Of a stretch of DNA of 59,808 nt, positions 36,296 to 45,141 are shown piece after piece (the stretch's first letter is position 1; each line of letters begins with the position of its first letter). The position numbers and the translations under genes were made by a program. The stretch is from assembly GCF_019429535.1 (NCBI RefSeq), contig NZ_JAHXZM010000009.1, positions 1 to 59,808 of the forward strand, in the 5' to 3' direction. Under the pieces are notes generated by a model that worked only from the letters and a program-made list of their open reading frames with translations, made no database searches and was not told where the DNA came from. This stretch comes from Sphingomonas citricola (GTDB taxonomy: Bacteria > Pseudomonadota > Alphaproteobacteria > Sphingomonadales > Sphingomonadaceae).

Positions 36296-36867
36296 GTGTA
36301 GATGCAGCGCGCGCCCTTCGCGACGGCCATCAGCCGCTTATCGAGGCGGAAGCAGATCATGTTCGAGAGGACGGGGCTGCTGGGCGCGCCCTGCGGTAGG
36401 TGCGCGTTCATGCAGCAGATACGCGCGATGATGGCGGCAACGCGCGCGTCGAGGTTGAGCGAACTCAGCATTCCCTCGACACGGTTCTCGGTGATTGTTG
36501 AAAAAAAGTCTTTGAGGTCGAGATTGACGACGTAGCGGCGGCCGAGATGAGCGGCCGCGTTGGTCTTGACCGATCGGTCGTCGACGAAGCCATGGACCGG
36601 ATTGCGCGGCCGGTACATGACGTCGAGCCGATCGGCGATCTGGCGTTGGAAGTGCTTCAGGCGGTCATTGGGCGCGCTGATCAGACGCAGCTTGTTCTCG
36701 CCCTTGGCGATCGAGAAGTGCTGATACATTCGCTCGCGATAGTACCAGATTTTCTTGAGCTCGCGGGGGCCGACACCGAGATAGGCCAGAAGCGTTGCTT
36801 CGCTTGCAAACTCCGGCGGGACGGTGACGCGGAGAGGTTGTCCGAACAACGTTCCCCAATACGGCAC
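36241..36867 (-). pseudogene. Retron-type reverse transcriptase, truncated by the IS6 element
   Basis: 208 codons remain, GTG start at 36867 with GGGAGG 4-5 nt upstream. The fingers/palm start is intact: YRERMYQHFSIAKGENKLR, LKHFQRQI, VHGF, the retron-typical NAxxH motif (residues 103-107), VNLDLKDFF (first catalytic Asp, about 117) and LPQGAPSSPVLSN (157-169). After residue 191 (CIYT), where the YADD catalytic box should follow, the frame runs into the right end of the IS6 element and stops after 17 foreign codons. The palm catalytic pair, thumb and VTG region are lost, so the enzyme must be inactive. Any linked retron effector gene is gone too. Confidence 0.85.
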
Positions 36868-36984
36868 GAGGCCTCCCTTCCAATCACGCCAGCGTGTCGC
36901 AGAGTAGCTCTGGCGCGCAGGTTATGTACAGACATTAGCTCTTACGCCGCAGTTACTACAGCGCGTATGCGAAGGGAGCCTCGT
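36866..36984 (-). ncRNA. Candidate retron msr-msd RNA
   Basis: On the minus strand this lies immediately upstream of the reverse transcriptase. Its ends, ACGAGGCTCCCTTC (36984-36971) and GAAGGGAGGCCTCGT (36880-36866), pair over 14 bp with a single bulged G, as the a1/a2 repeats of retrons do. Inside are a 7-bp stem-loop (36943-36967, one bulge; msr position), a short stem (36924-36935), and an 8-bp stem with a 17-nt loop (36885-36917; msd position). The a2 arm covers the ribosome site and the first bases of the RT start codon. Structure was found by eye and is not experimentally supported. Confidence 0.6.
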
Positions 36985-37314
36985 CGCATCACGATGTAGC
37001 AGGACGGTGTCGCCATTCCTAGCCTCGAGCCCAGACGGTTGGACTAACGCCACGGACCTGATCAAAGGCGCCTTAGTCTGAATGTTTGCGCACGGTTCCG
37101 TCGCAATGCCGGCATGAATGAACGGCCGAAATGCTATCGCGACGCTTCGAAGCGGACAGACCGCTTCCCTCCCAATAACCGACACACAGTCAGCCCAGCA
37201 TTTGGGTCACTGCCTCGGTCTCGCGTGATGAACGAATGGCAGAAATCGGGAGGCGGTCTGGCAGCTTCGAATGACGGCTATTGGGTCTTCGCTGTCATTT
37301 GGCTCCGGCCGACG
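36985..37314. other. Gap between the retron remnant and the Crp/Fnr gene
   Basis: No gene is seen. The retron promoter should lie in 36985-37100. At 37274-37302 an imperfect repeat (AATGACGGC and GCTGTCATT) follows the Crp/Fnr stop and may act as a weak transcript end. Confidence 0.35.
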
Positions 37315-38070
37315 TCATGCCAGCAAGCGCGCATACTCCTGCTCGGGGTAACCATATGTATCTCCAGCCAAGGCGATTAGCTTGGCTCGGTCAACAACTA
37401 GCACTTTGGCACGCACCGCGCGTATCGCCTGTTCTTCCTCTAGGCGATGAAGCGCGTCTGTGACGCTGCTGCGTCGTACGCCGAGCATCAGCCGAAACTC
37501 CTCGTGCGTCATGCAGATCTCGTCCGCCTGCACCCGGTCGTGGTACAAGAGGATCCAGCGGGCCATGCGGCGTTCGATCGAGTGCGCCAGTGACGACACA
37601 ATCGTGCGACCCATCTGCAACATGAAGATGTGCGCGAAGCGAAGCAGCGTCGTGCGCAAGGTCGCGCTCTGTTCCACCGCGGCGATCAGCTTCTCCGCTG
37701 GAATGCGCAGTGCCCGTCCGGCTTCGGCGCGCATGGTGACATCATAAGGTGAGCGATCGTCGCCCATAAGAAGGGGCCAGCCGACGAACCCCTCGGCGCC
37801 GAGCAGCCCGACCGCATAGCGCCGATCATTGTCGAGCGAGTCGAGCACACCGGCTATTCCCTGCTCAAAGAAGCACAGATTCTCTATCGGCGCGCCGGCA
37901 CGCGTAATGTAGTCACCGACTGTGAACGACACTGGTTCCAAATAGGGGCTGATCAACGCCGCGTCGTTGGGACTCAAGGCCCCAAGCAGGCGGTTACCAC
38001 CCGTTTTAATACGGGATGACACAGTGCCGCTGATAGGTAGAATCGTCGCCACTGCCTCTCCTGCGCTCAT
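37315..38070 (-). CDS. Crp/Fnr-family transcriptional regulator
   Basis: 251 aa. An N-terminal cyclic-nucleotide-binding-type beta roll (PYLEPVSFTVGDYITRAGAPIENLCFF region) is followed by the long dimer helix and a C-terminal winged helix (MTHEEFRLMLGVRRSSVTDALHRL). It lacks the N-terminal Cys cluster of FNR, so it is not an iron-sulfur oxygen sensor; such short Crp-like proteins are common in sphingomonads near stress genes. It diverges from the esterase-catalase-like cluster and may control it. Confidence 0.85.
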   Translation of the reverse strand: MSAGEAVATILPISGTVSSRIKTGGNRLLGALSPNDAALISPYLEPVSFTVGDYITRAGAPIENLCFFEQGIAGVLDSLDNDRRYAVGLLGAEGFVGWPLLMGDDRSPYDVTMRAEAGRALRIPAEKLIAAVEQSATLRTTLLRFAHIFMLQMGRTIVSSLAHSIERRMARWILLYHDRVQADEICMTHEEFRLMLGVRRSSVTDALHRLEEEQAIRAVRAKVLVVDRAKLIALAGDTYGYPEQEYARLLA

Positions 38071-38078
38071 TCATGCTT

Positions 38079-38102
38079 GGAACGGTTCCGTACAGAAACG
38101 TT
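38079..38102 (+). promoter_or_regulatory. Possible EcfG-type general-stress promoter
   Basis: GGAAC at 38079-38083 and CGTT at 38099-38102 resemble the -35/-10 elements of the alphaproteobacterial general stress sigma factor. The spacing is 15 nt, one shorter than the usual 16-17. The -10 element is 45 nt before the esterase start. Confidence 0.4.
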
Positions 38103-38146
38103 GCGGCGCTCTCCGTTGTTCAAGTCTCTAACAACAGGAGGAACAC

Positions 38147-39271
38147 ATGCTAGCAATCTCGAAAAAGCCGCTCTTCCGCGGTATTGCGGTCGCCGCTTTG
38201 CTCGCCGTTTCGGCAGGCGTGTTCGCGCAGTCGCCGCGGTCGGTCAGCGCCCCGCCGCCCCCGCTGCCGCCCGCAACCAGCACCCAGCCGCCGAAGGCGG
38301 CACCCGACATGCAGATGGTGCTAGATGCACTGGCGGGTCTCGGCGGCAAGCCGATCGAGACGCTGACCCCGGCGGAGGCACGGATGCAGCCATCGGCGGC
38401 GGACGGCGCGAAAGCGGCGATGGCGAAGAAGGGCATGTCGACCACGCCAGATGCTTCGGTCACGACGCAGGATGTGCCCTACGGTAGCGATCCGAAGCAA
38501 TTCGCGCGTATCTACAAGCCAGCGAACGCGCCCGCAGGTGGCAAGCCGATGCCGGTCGTGGTCTATTATCATGGTGGCGGCTGGGTGATCGCCGATGTCG
38601 CAACCTATGACGCGGCACCGCGCGCGATGTCGAAGGCGCTGAGCGCAATCGTCGTGTCGGTCGAATACCGCCATGCACCCGAGTTCAAGTTCCCGGCACA
38701 ACACGATGATGCGGCAGCTGCCTATCGTTGGACGCTGGCGAATGCGGCGAGCTGGGGCGGCGACCCGATGAAGATCGCCGTGGTGGGCGAGAGCGCCGGC
38801 GGCAATCTGGCGGTTGCGACCGCAATCTACGCGCGCGACAATGGCCTAACCGCGCCACGCCACATCGTCTCGGTCTATCCGATTGCCAACAGCAGCATGA
38901 CACTGCCGTCACGCATGGACTCGGCTAATGCCAAACCGCTCAATGCCGCGATGCTGAAGTGGTTCGGCTATTACTATCAGAACAGTGCCGCCGACGCGCA
39001 GGACCCGCGGCTGAATCTGATATCAGCCAACCTGCGCGGCCTCCCGCCCACCACGATCATCAACGCGCAGATCGATCCGCTGCGCTCGGATGGTGAGACG
39101 CTGGCAGCCGCAATGCGCAAGGCAGGCGACAAGGTCGAGCAGAAGACCTTCCCCGGCGTCACGCACGAGTTCTTCGGAATGGCAAAGGTCGTTCGCGGCG
39201 CGCAAGAAGCGAACGACCTCGCGGTTGCGCGGCTGAAGGCGGCATTCGCAGCTCCCACGGCGCGTCGCTGA
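38147..39271 (+). CDS. Exported HSL-family (family IV) esterase/lipase
   Basis: 374 aa with a Sec signal peptide (about 28 residues, VFAQ) and a Pro-rich linker. HGGGW at 142-146 is the oxyanion motif and GESAGG puts the nucleophile at Ser216; the Asp (IDPLRSDGE) and His (GVTHEFFG) follow, as in hormone-sensitive-lipase-like enzymes. AGGAGG precedes the ATG. First gene of a rightward cluster with a catalase-like protein, an MRJP-like protein and a small membrane protein. Natural substrate unknown; short-chain esters likely. Confidence 0.88.
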   Translation: MLAISKKPLFRGIAVAALLAVSAGVFAQSPRSVSAPPPPLPPATSTQPPKAAPDMQMVLDALAGLGGKPIETLTPAEARMQPSAADGAKAAMAKKGMSTTPDASVTTQDVPYGSDPKQFARIYKPANAPAGGKPMPVVVYYHGGGWVIADVATYDAAPRAMSKALSAIVVSVEYRHAPEFKFPAQHDDAAAAYRWTLANAASWGGDPMKIAVVGESAGGNLAVATAIYARDNGLTAPRHIVSVYPIANSSMTLPSRMDSANAKPLNAAMLKWFGYYYQNSAADAQDPRLNLISANLRGLPPTTIINAQIDPLRSDGETLAAAMRKAGDKVEQKTFPGVTHEFFGMAKVVRGAQEANDLAVARLKAAFAAPTARR

Positions 39272-39327
39272 GCGTACCGGCGGCGGCATCGCGCCGCCGC
39301 CATCTCTTTTCGAGAGGACCCTTGATC

Positions 39328-40428
39328 ATGGCCCAGGCAACTGTGCGATTCTTACGTTACAGCGATGACATCGAGACGCGCGAACCGGACGAGCAGGAAA
39401 GCATCGACGGCATCATCAAGGGTATGACCCAGGAGAGTCAGACGGTGGAGAAGCGTGATGGTCGCGCTGTCCGCGCCAGCCACGCCAAGAGCACCGCTTG
39501 CACCACCGGCACGCTGACGGTCGCCGCAGACCTGCCGCCCGAGCTCGCGCAAGGCTTGTTCGCCAACCCGGGCACGTTCGACGTCGCCGTCCGCTTCGCA
39601 CAAGGGCCAGGCGAGAAGCTCGGCGACCGCGTGTCGACGCACCGCGGCATGTCGATCAAGGTGTTCGGCGTCGAGGGCGATAAGCTGCCCGGTCATGATG
39701 CGCCGACGCAGGACTTCGTGCTGGCAAGCGGCACGACGTTTCCGGCGGGCACCGCTGCGGGGTTCCTGTCGCAGGCCAAGAAGATCGGCTTGACCGTGCC
39801 GATGCCCGAAGGCGCAAAGAGCGCGGCGGCCTCGATCGCGCGCAACATCAACAAGGTGCTGAACGCGGTCGGCGCTGGCCCGAGCCCGACGCTCGACTTC
39901 TACGGGCACCCGTTCAGCCACCCGCTGGCGGAGCACTATTTCAGCCAGTGCCCGATCCGCTTCGGCGACCATGTGGCGAAGATTGGAGCGTTCCCAATTG
40001 CGCCGGAGCAGCAGGCGCTGACCGACTGGCGGCTCGATCCGCACGAGGACGAGGACGGCTTTCGTCACGCCGCGGTCGATTACTTCGGCGACAGTGACGC
40101 GGTATTTGAACTGCGCGCGCAGCTGTGGACCGACGCGGACACGCAGCCGATCGAGGATACATCGGTCGACTGGCCGACGAGCGACAGCCCGTACCGCACA
40201 GTCGCGACGATCAGATTGCCTAGGCAAGCGGCCTATAGCCCCGAGCGGGTGCGTTACTTCGACGAGGTCATGACCTTCCGTCCGGCACACAGCTTGGCGG
40301 TGCATCGTCCCTTGGGCGGCGTGATGCGCGCGCGGATGCAGGTCTACCGTGCGCTCAGCGATTTTCGGCACCGCGAGAACGGCATCGAAGCGGCGAACAC
40401 CGGCAATGTGGATGACATCCCCGCCTGA
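39328..40428 (+). CDS. Catalase-like haem protein (SrpA/mini-catalase type)
   Basis: 366 aa. FANPGTFDVAVRFAQGPG, RGMSIKVFGVEGDK, PTQDFVLASG and the later NTVDWP-like segment are those of the small catalase-related proteins that have peroxidase activity. It is shorter than classical catalases (about 480-500 aa). ATG at 39328 is favoured over TTG at 39322 (GAGAGGA upstream). No signal peptide, so cytoplasmic. Confidence 0.82.
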   Translation: MAQATVRFLRYSDDIETREPDEQESIDGIIKGMTQESQTVEKRDGRAVRASHAKSTACTTGTLTVAADLPPELAQGLFANPGTFDVAVRFAQGPGEKLGDRVSTHRGMSIKVFGVEGDKLPGHDAPTQDFVLASGTTFPAGTAAGFLSQAKKIGLTVPMPEGAKSAAASIARNINKVLNAVGAGPSPTLDFYGHPFSHPLAEHYFSQCPIRFGDHVAKIGAFPIAPEQQALTDWRLDPHEDEDGFRHAAVDYFGDSDAVFELRAQLWTDADTQPIEDTSVDWPTSDSPYRTVATIRLPRQAAYSPERVRYFDEVMTFRPAHSLAVHRPLGGVMRARMQVYRALSDFRHRENGIEAANTGNVDDIPA

Positions 40429-40551
40429 GTTCGCCTCTGCGCGGATCGCGCTCAACCGGTGCTTCCATCACGCCCGTCGCACCCAATCCAATCTCTCGCG
40501 TTTCACGATCAACCAGCGCGCACCACGCGCAGCTCGGCACTGGAGACAATC

Positions 40552-41664
40552 ATGCGTTCTAAAACCCGCTTTCTTGCTAGTCTCGCCCTTGCCAGCACGC
40601 TGCTGAGCGCTGCTACAATCACCTATGCCCAGGCGAGCGCGGGAGAGCTCAAGCAGGAAGCCCAGTTCGAGCATCAGGCGACCGGCGTGGCGGTGACGGC
40701 CGACGGCCGCCGCTTCGTCAACTTTCCGCGCTGGACCGACGACGCGCCGATCTCGGTTGCGGAAGTGATGAAGGATGGCACGCTGCGGCCCTACCCGGAC
40801 GCGAAGTGGAACAGCTGGCGCAACGCGCGCAGCGGCGAGTTGCCGGTCAGCGGATACTTCGTCTGCGTCCAGTCGATCGTCCCGGACGGCAAGGGCAACC
40901 TGTGGGTGGTTGATCCGGGCGCACCGGGCAACGAGAAGATCCTCGAAGGCGCGCCCAAGCTGGTCAGGATCGATCTCAGGACCAACCGCGTGACCAAGGT
41001 CATCCCCGTGCCCGGTGACGTGGCGCTGCAAGGCACCTACCTCAACGACATCCGCTTCTCGCCCGATGGCAAGACAGGCTACATCACGGACAGCGGCACG
41101 CGCGGCGCGATCATCGTCGTCGACCTGGAGAGCGGCCGATCGTTCCGCACGCTCGATGGCCATCCCTCCACGCAGATCGACAAGACCGTCAAGGTTGCGC
41201 TCGATGGCCGCCCGCTGGTCCGCCCCGACGGACGCCAGCCCGCTTTCGCCGCCGACGGTATTGCAATCTCGAACGATGGTCGCACACTCTACTGGCAGGC
41301 ACTGACGGGTAAGACGCTCTACTCGATTGATACCGCTTTGCTGCGCGATGGAGTCACCGAGGCGCAGCGCGCCGCGGGGGTCCGCACGGTCGCGCAGACG
41401 CAGGTCGCGGACGGTTTGTGGATGAGCAAGGCAGGTACGCTCTACATCACTTCGCCGACCGATTATTCGATCAAGCGGCTGAACGGCAGCACGGTACAGA
41501 ACGTGCTGACCGACCGGCGTCTGCGCTGGCCCGACACCTTCTCGGAAGGGCGTGACGGGCGCATCTACGTCACCGCTAGTCACATCCAGGACACCAACTG
41601 GTTCAAGCCCGCCGCCCCGCCGTCGATCCGCACCGAGCTATTCTCGTTCGCCGGTGCTCGCTGA
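40552..41664 (+). CDS. Exported major royal jelly protein (yellow) family protein
   Basis: 370 aa, Sec signal ending ITYAQA. The six-bladed propeller shows the MRJP pattern: ATGVAVTADGRRFVNFPRW, LWVVDPGAPG, YLNDIRFSPDGKTGYITDSG and DGIAISNDGRTLYWQAL. Family function in bacteria is poorly known; some members are lactonase-like. GGAG lies before the ATG; the longer ORF start is rejected because it removes the signal peptide. The next gene begins 1 nt after its stop. Confidence 0.85.
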   Translation: MRSKTRFLASLALASTLLSAATITYAQASAGELKQEAQFEHQATGVAVTADGRRFVNFPRWTDDAPISVAEVMKDGTLRPYPDAKWNSWRNARSGELPVSGYFVCVQSIVPDGKGNLWVVDPGAPGNEKILEGAPKLVRIDLRTNRVTKVIPVPGDVALQGTYLNDIRFSPDGKTGYITDSGTRGAIIVVDLESGRSFRTLDGHPSTQIDKTVKVALDGRPLVRPDGRQPAFAADGIAISNDGRTLYWQALTGKTLYSIDTALLRDGVTEAQRAAGVRTVAQTQVADGLWMSKAGTLYITSPTDYSIKRLNGSTVQNVLTDRRLRWPDTFSEGRDGRIYVTASHIQDTNWFKPAAPPSIRTELFSFAGAR

Positions 41665-41665
41665 C

Positions 41666-42136
41666 ATGGCGGACACCAACACGAAACGCTGGGCCGGCGC
41701 GCTCGCGGGCGGGCTCGTGGCCGGGCTCGGTATCACGGCGCTGCTGATATCGGGCGAGCGCAAGTCGGGTGAACCGTCCGAACTGGCGAAGCTGGAGCGT
41801 GCGGCGGCGGACAAGCTCGGGCTCGACACGCCGCCTGCCGACCAGCTGCCGTCCGCAGTTGAACAAACGGTCATTCAAGGTGGACATCTCGCGCTCGGGC
41901 TACTTGCCGCCGTAACCTACGCTGCCGCAACCGACGAGGACACGCCGGTAGTTGCGGGGGGTCTGGCATTTGGCGCAGCTTTCTACGTGACAATGCACTG
42001 GTTGCTCGGGCCCGCGCTTGGAGTGAACCAGCCGGAGTGGCGCGCCGATCGCGCGACGCTGGCCATGCACACGATCAATCATCTAGTCTTTGGACTTACC
42101 ACCGCGGCAACGGCGCGGGCCGCTCAGCGTGCATGA
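41666..42136 (+). CDS. Small membrane protein, DUF1440/YagU-like
   Basis: 156 aa with three to four hydrophobic segments (AGGLVAGLGITALLISG, LALGLLAAVTYAAAT, GLAFGAAFYVTMHWLLG and the C-terminus). Arrangement resembles YagU-type inner-membrane proteins; the assignment is tentative. ATG lies one nt after the MRJP-like stop, so it is the last gene of that cluster. Confidence 0.6.
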   Translation: MADTNTKRWAGALAGGLVAGLGITALLISGERKSGEPSELAKLERAAADKLGLDTPPADQLPSAVEQTVIQGGHLALGLLAAVTYAAATDEDTPVVAGGLAFGAAFYVTMHWLLGPALGVNQPEWRADRATLAMHTINHLVFGLTTAATARAAQRA

Positions 42137-42542
42137 TACGGTGGAGCTAGCAAGGATTGCTGGCAGCCTACTAAGCGGTATCTTTGCCAAAGGGCAGCCT
42201 GAACACGTTGGTATGCCGTAGCAATCGCGGCGCATCACAGCAGGTGTCTATCGGGATGCGTGCACGGGCTGGAAACGCGGTTGAAGGACTGAACGACTGG
42301 TTGGCAGGTCAGAGCGCGATGAAACGCGAGTCTCCAAGCGGCACGCTGGCTGCCAGCCGCCGTGCATGGTTTTGGCAAACTGCGCGGGCGAGAAGCACTG
42401 CATAGTTAATGCGGCCTCTCCGATTAGGCCATGCGACGCGAACGGATGGCTGAAGTCGGGAACTGCGACGTTTCCAGTGAATGGCCGAAGATGGGTCTGA
42501 GTGGGTGGACGATAGTGCTGGTGGTCCACGCTCCCGCTCGTC
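42137..42542. other. 406-bp gap with no recognisable gene
   Basis: Lies between two convergent genes. Short ORFs here have no family features. No terminator with a T-run was found. Confidence 0.3.
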
Positions 42543-43328
42543 TTAGCTCTTTACGTCCCGCTTGAGCATGACGTCTTTCATCGTGTTTCCTGCCAGGCCA
42601 CCTGCTGCAAGTGACACAACAACGTTTCCGACAAAGAAGTCAGCAATACCAACGACGCCGGCAAATGCCGTCAGTGCAGCGGCCGTGACCGGCACTGCTG
42701 CAACCGCCTTACCAATGGTGACCTTTGCCGATTGTCGGATAGCTTGAAGGCGGTTCAACGCAGCATCGAGTGGCTGCTGTGCTGCGACAAGGGCGATCAG
42801 ATCGCCAAGAGCTTCATGTAGGGCGCGCAGGTGCGAGAGCGCTGCTTCGCGATCCTCATCAACGGGCCCGCCATTGTCCCGCATCTGCTCCTCGTCTCTG
42901 ATTAGGCGCTCGACCGCGAGTAGAGCGGCAGGACCAAGTGCCTGAACAAGGAAAGCGTGCTCGCGAATGTTTGTGCGTCCCGTCCAACCCGACGCATGGA
43001 CGGTCGCGCTGCCAGCCACCTCCTCAAGCAGCGGAGCAAATTGCAGGCGAACCATGTCGCGGCGTTCATTGCGCTCCTTTGTTTCACGAACATGCCGCAC
43101 AAACGAGGACAGATTTGCTTGGGCAGCGACAAAGGCGGGAGCCAGGGCTCGTAGATCCTCGCGGCTGAGTAGTGCGCGGCGAAGCGCCTTGTATCTCGCG
43201 TCATCAGCGAGATCCTGAATACCGTCGCACGCACCCAAACATAAAGTTCGCAGCCGCTGTACCGCCTCTTCGTCGTTTAACCCCTCGGGCCATCGGGTCG
43301 CCTGCGACCGGATCGCATCGTGTTGCAT
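42543..43328 (-). CDS. Orphan protein with C-terminal membrane segment(s)
   Basis: 261 aa, not recognised. The first ~190 residues are charged and helical (probable coiled coil around 80-100), and the last ~60 residues are hydrophobic with a Gly/Ala/Val-rich stretch (VAAVPVTAAALTAFAGVVG then VGNVVVSLAAGG), suggesting one or two membrane helices near the C-terminus. GAGAGG precedes the ATG. It sits alone beside a recombinase relic in an accessory stretch; defence or toxin-like roles are possible but there is no direct evidence. Confidence 0.6.
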   Translation of the reverse strand: MQHDAIRSQATRWPEGLNDEEAVQRLRTLCLGACDGIQDLADDARYKALRRALLSREDLRALAPAFVAAQANLSSFVRHVRETKERNERRDMVRLQFAPLLEEVAGSATVHASGWTGRTNIREHAFLVQALGPAALLAVERLIRDEEQMRDNGGPVDEDREAALSHLRALHEALGDLIALVAAQQPLDAALNRLQAIRQSAKVTIGKAVAAVPVTAAALTAFAGVVGIADFFVGNVVVSLAAGGLAGNTMKDVMLKRDVKS

Positions 43329-43418
43329 CGTACCTCTCGACTCACCTCATAAGGACGCGCATTACCATCACGAAAGCGTGTAGGACATAACGAGAACAAG
43401 GGCGAGCGCTGCGCTATG

Positions 43419-43598
43419 TTCATTCCACATCAGAACCGCCTGCTGCTCGCGCCACCCGACCCGCGAGCCGGATACAGGCGTGAGCGTCTTGACGATGATG
43501 TTGCGAGGTTGTTGTTCCGCTAGGATCGCGCCCGTGATGGCAGGAGCGAGGAAGGCGAGCCGCACTATGAGCGTTAGGTAGCTCGGCATGACACCCTC
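43419..43598 (-). pseudogene. Relic of the C-terminus of a serine recombinase
   Basis: About 60 codons that match the last residues of the recombinase at 57879-59531: EGVMPSYL against EGVTPSYL, RLAFLAPAITGAIL against RLAFLAPAVTDAIL, and WREQQAVLM against WSEQQAMLI. The reading frame continues past the original stop into unrelated sequence, and the match ends abruptly near 43605 at the 3' end of the monooxygenase gene. The rest of the recombinase is missing. Confidence 0.85.
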
Positions 43599-43605
43599 GC
43601 GTGAA

Positions 43606-45141
43606 CTATCGTGCTGGCGTTCCAAGCGGAGTAGAAAACCGGGCGATCAACTGGGTCAAACCTGCTCGATCGACGATCGAACCTGCCCAGGCAACCACGC
43701 CATCGGGGCGAATGAGCAAGGCCTCTGCATTGGCTCTGTGGCCTGAGTGAGAGACAAAATAGTCAAGCTGGGAAGATGCACACCCGACCTCGGCTAGTGG
43801 CTCGGACGGATCGAAGTCGAGCAGGGTAGGCCGGCCACGACGCAGCGCCTCGTTGAGTGTTCGTCCATCCGTGAGCGGCATGTCAGGCACGCTGCGGCCT
43901 ATCAGAGGATGAGCCGCACCTGGCAGCTCGTATTGCAGGCCGGCACCCCAAATGCGCCCTGCGAAGAACGTCGCTCCGTCGCGGGTCTCCATCAGGTCGT
44001 GAACCACGGCTCGCAATGCTGCAGTACCGGGATCGGGTCTGAGCAGCGCCACCTGTGCCCGTGACCATTCTAGCACCTGGTTTGCGATGGGGCGTCGTTC
44101 CTGCTCGTAACTATCGAGCAGCGACCGCGGTGCACGGTCAGCGATCACCCCAGCGAGCTTCCAGCCGAGGTTCATTGCATCACCGATGCCCAGGTTGAGT
44201 CCTTGGCCGCCGAGGGGTGCATGAACATGCGCGGCATCGCCGGCGAGAAGCACGCGGTCTTGGCGATAGCTGACCGCAATGAATGCCCGATCGGTCCACG
44301 TCGTGGCGAGATCCACGGCTTCGACTGTGACATTGGTCTCCGACACGCGTCGCAGGACCGCTTGTACGTGCTCGCGGGTCAGCGGCAAGGTACGGTGGCT
44401 CACCCCGCCGTCGAAGTCGACCATGGTGACGGTGCCCGGCGGGGCATACGTGTACATGCCTGTGGCGGTATGCTGGCGACCGGGGCGAAGCTGGTTTGGC
44501 TCCTCAAGGCGCAGCGTCACCGAGTAGCCGGTAAATTCCGGCTCGGTGCCAGCGAAGCTGATCCCGGCGCTTTTACGAACCGTGCTCCGCCCGCCATCGC
44601 ATCCAACCAACCAGCCGGCTTGGTGCGTTGTGCCGCCGGCATGGACCTCAACGCCGTCCGCCGTTTCTGCAACGCCATCGACGCTGCAGCCGTAGCGGAT
44701 CACGACGCCAAGCTCGCTTGCACGCGTAAGTAGCACGTGCTCGATGTCCGCCATTGTAACTGCGAGCGTTTCGACCGCAGCGCCGCAGCGCCACGGCCAC
44801 GCGTCCCGGTCCACCATGTCGTGAAAGAATTGCAGACCGGCGAAATGACCGGCCGGACACCGCGCGCCCGCGGTCCAAGGTGCGGCGGCTAGTGTATCAG
44901 CCGAAGCCATGCGGGCCTTGAGCGGCGTCAACAGATCCCGCCGATCCAAGCTCTCCATGGTCGGCAGGTTCAGCCCGCGAAGACCAAAGGGTAACCTCTT
45001 CAGCGCGGACGCCGATGCCTCGCTGCGCTCGAGCACCAGCACGCGGCAACCGGCAAGCCCGAGCTCACATGCGAGAAAGAGGCCAACGGGCCCGGCGCCG
45101 GCGATGATGACGTCGTATGTGGACTTGTGATCGAGTGGCAT
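43606..45141 (-). CDS. FAD-dependent aromatic monooxygenase (PHBH family)
   Basis: 511 aa. GAGPVGLFLACELGLAG is the FAD-binding GxGxxG, GCDGGRSTVRK the DG motif, and LLAGDAAHVHAPLGGQGLN the GD motif; the C-terminal ~150 residues look like the thioredoxin-like domain of phenol/polyketide hydroxylases of this group. Hydroxylates an unknown aromatic substrate with NAD(P)H and O2. ATG at 45141 (AAGGAG 8 nt upstream) replaces a longer ORF start. Its 3' end abuts the recombinase relic and a glutathione S-transferase relic lies upstream, so it is probably cargo of an old insertion. Confidence 0.85.
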   Translation of the reverse strand: MPLDHKSTYDVIIAGAGPVGLFLACELGLAGCRVLVLERSEASASALKRLPFGLRGLNLPTMESLDRRDLLTPLKARMASADTLAAAPWTAGARCPAGHFAGLQFFHDMVDRDAWPWRCGAAVETLAVTMADIEHVLLTRASELGVVIRYGCSVDGVAETADGVEVHAGGTTHQAGWLVGCDGGRSTVRKSAGISFAGTEPEFTGYSVTLRLEEPNQLRPGRQHTATGMYTYAPPGTVTMVDFDGGVSHRTLPLTREHVQAVLRRVSETNVTVEAVDLATTWTDRAFIAVSYRQDRVLLAGDAAHVHAPLGGQGLNLGIGDAMNLGWKLAGVIADRAPRSLLDSYEQERRPIANQVLEWSRAQVALLRPDPGTAALRAVVHDLMETRDGATFFAGRIWGAGLQYELPGAAHPLIGRSVPDMPLTDGRTLNEALRRGRPTLLDFDPSEPLAEVGCASSQLDYFVSHSGHRANAEALLIRPDGVVAWAGSIVDRAGLTQLIARFSTPLGTPAR

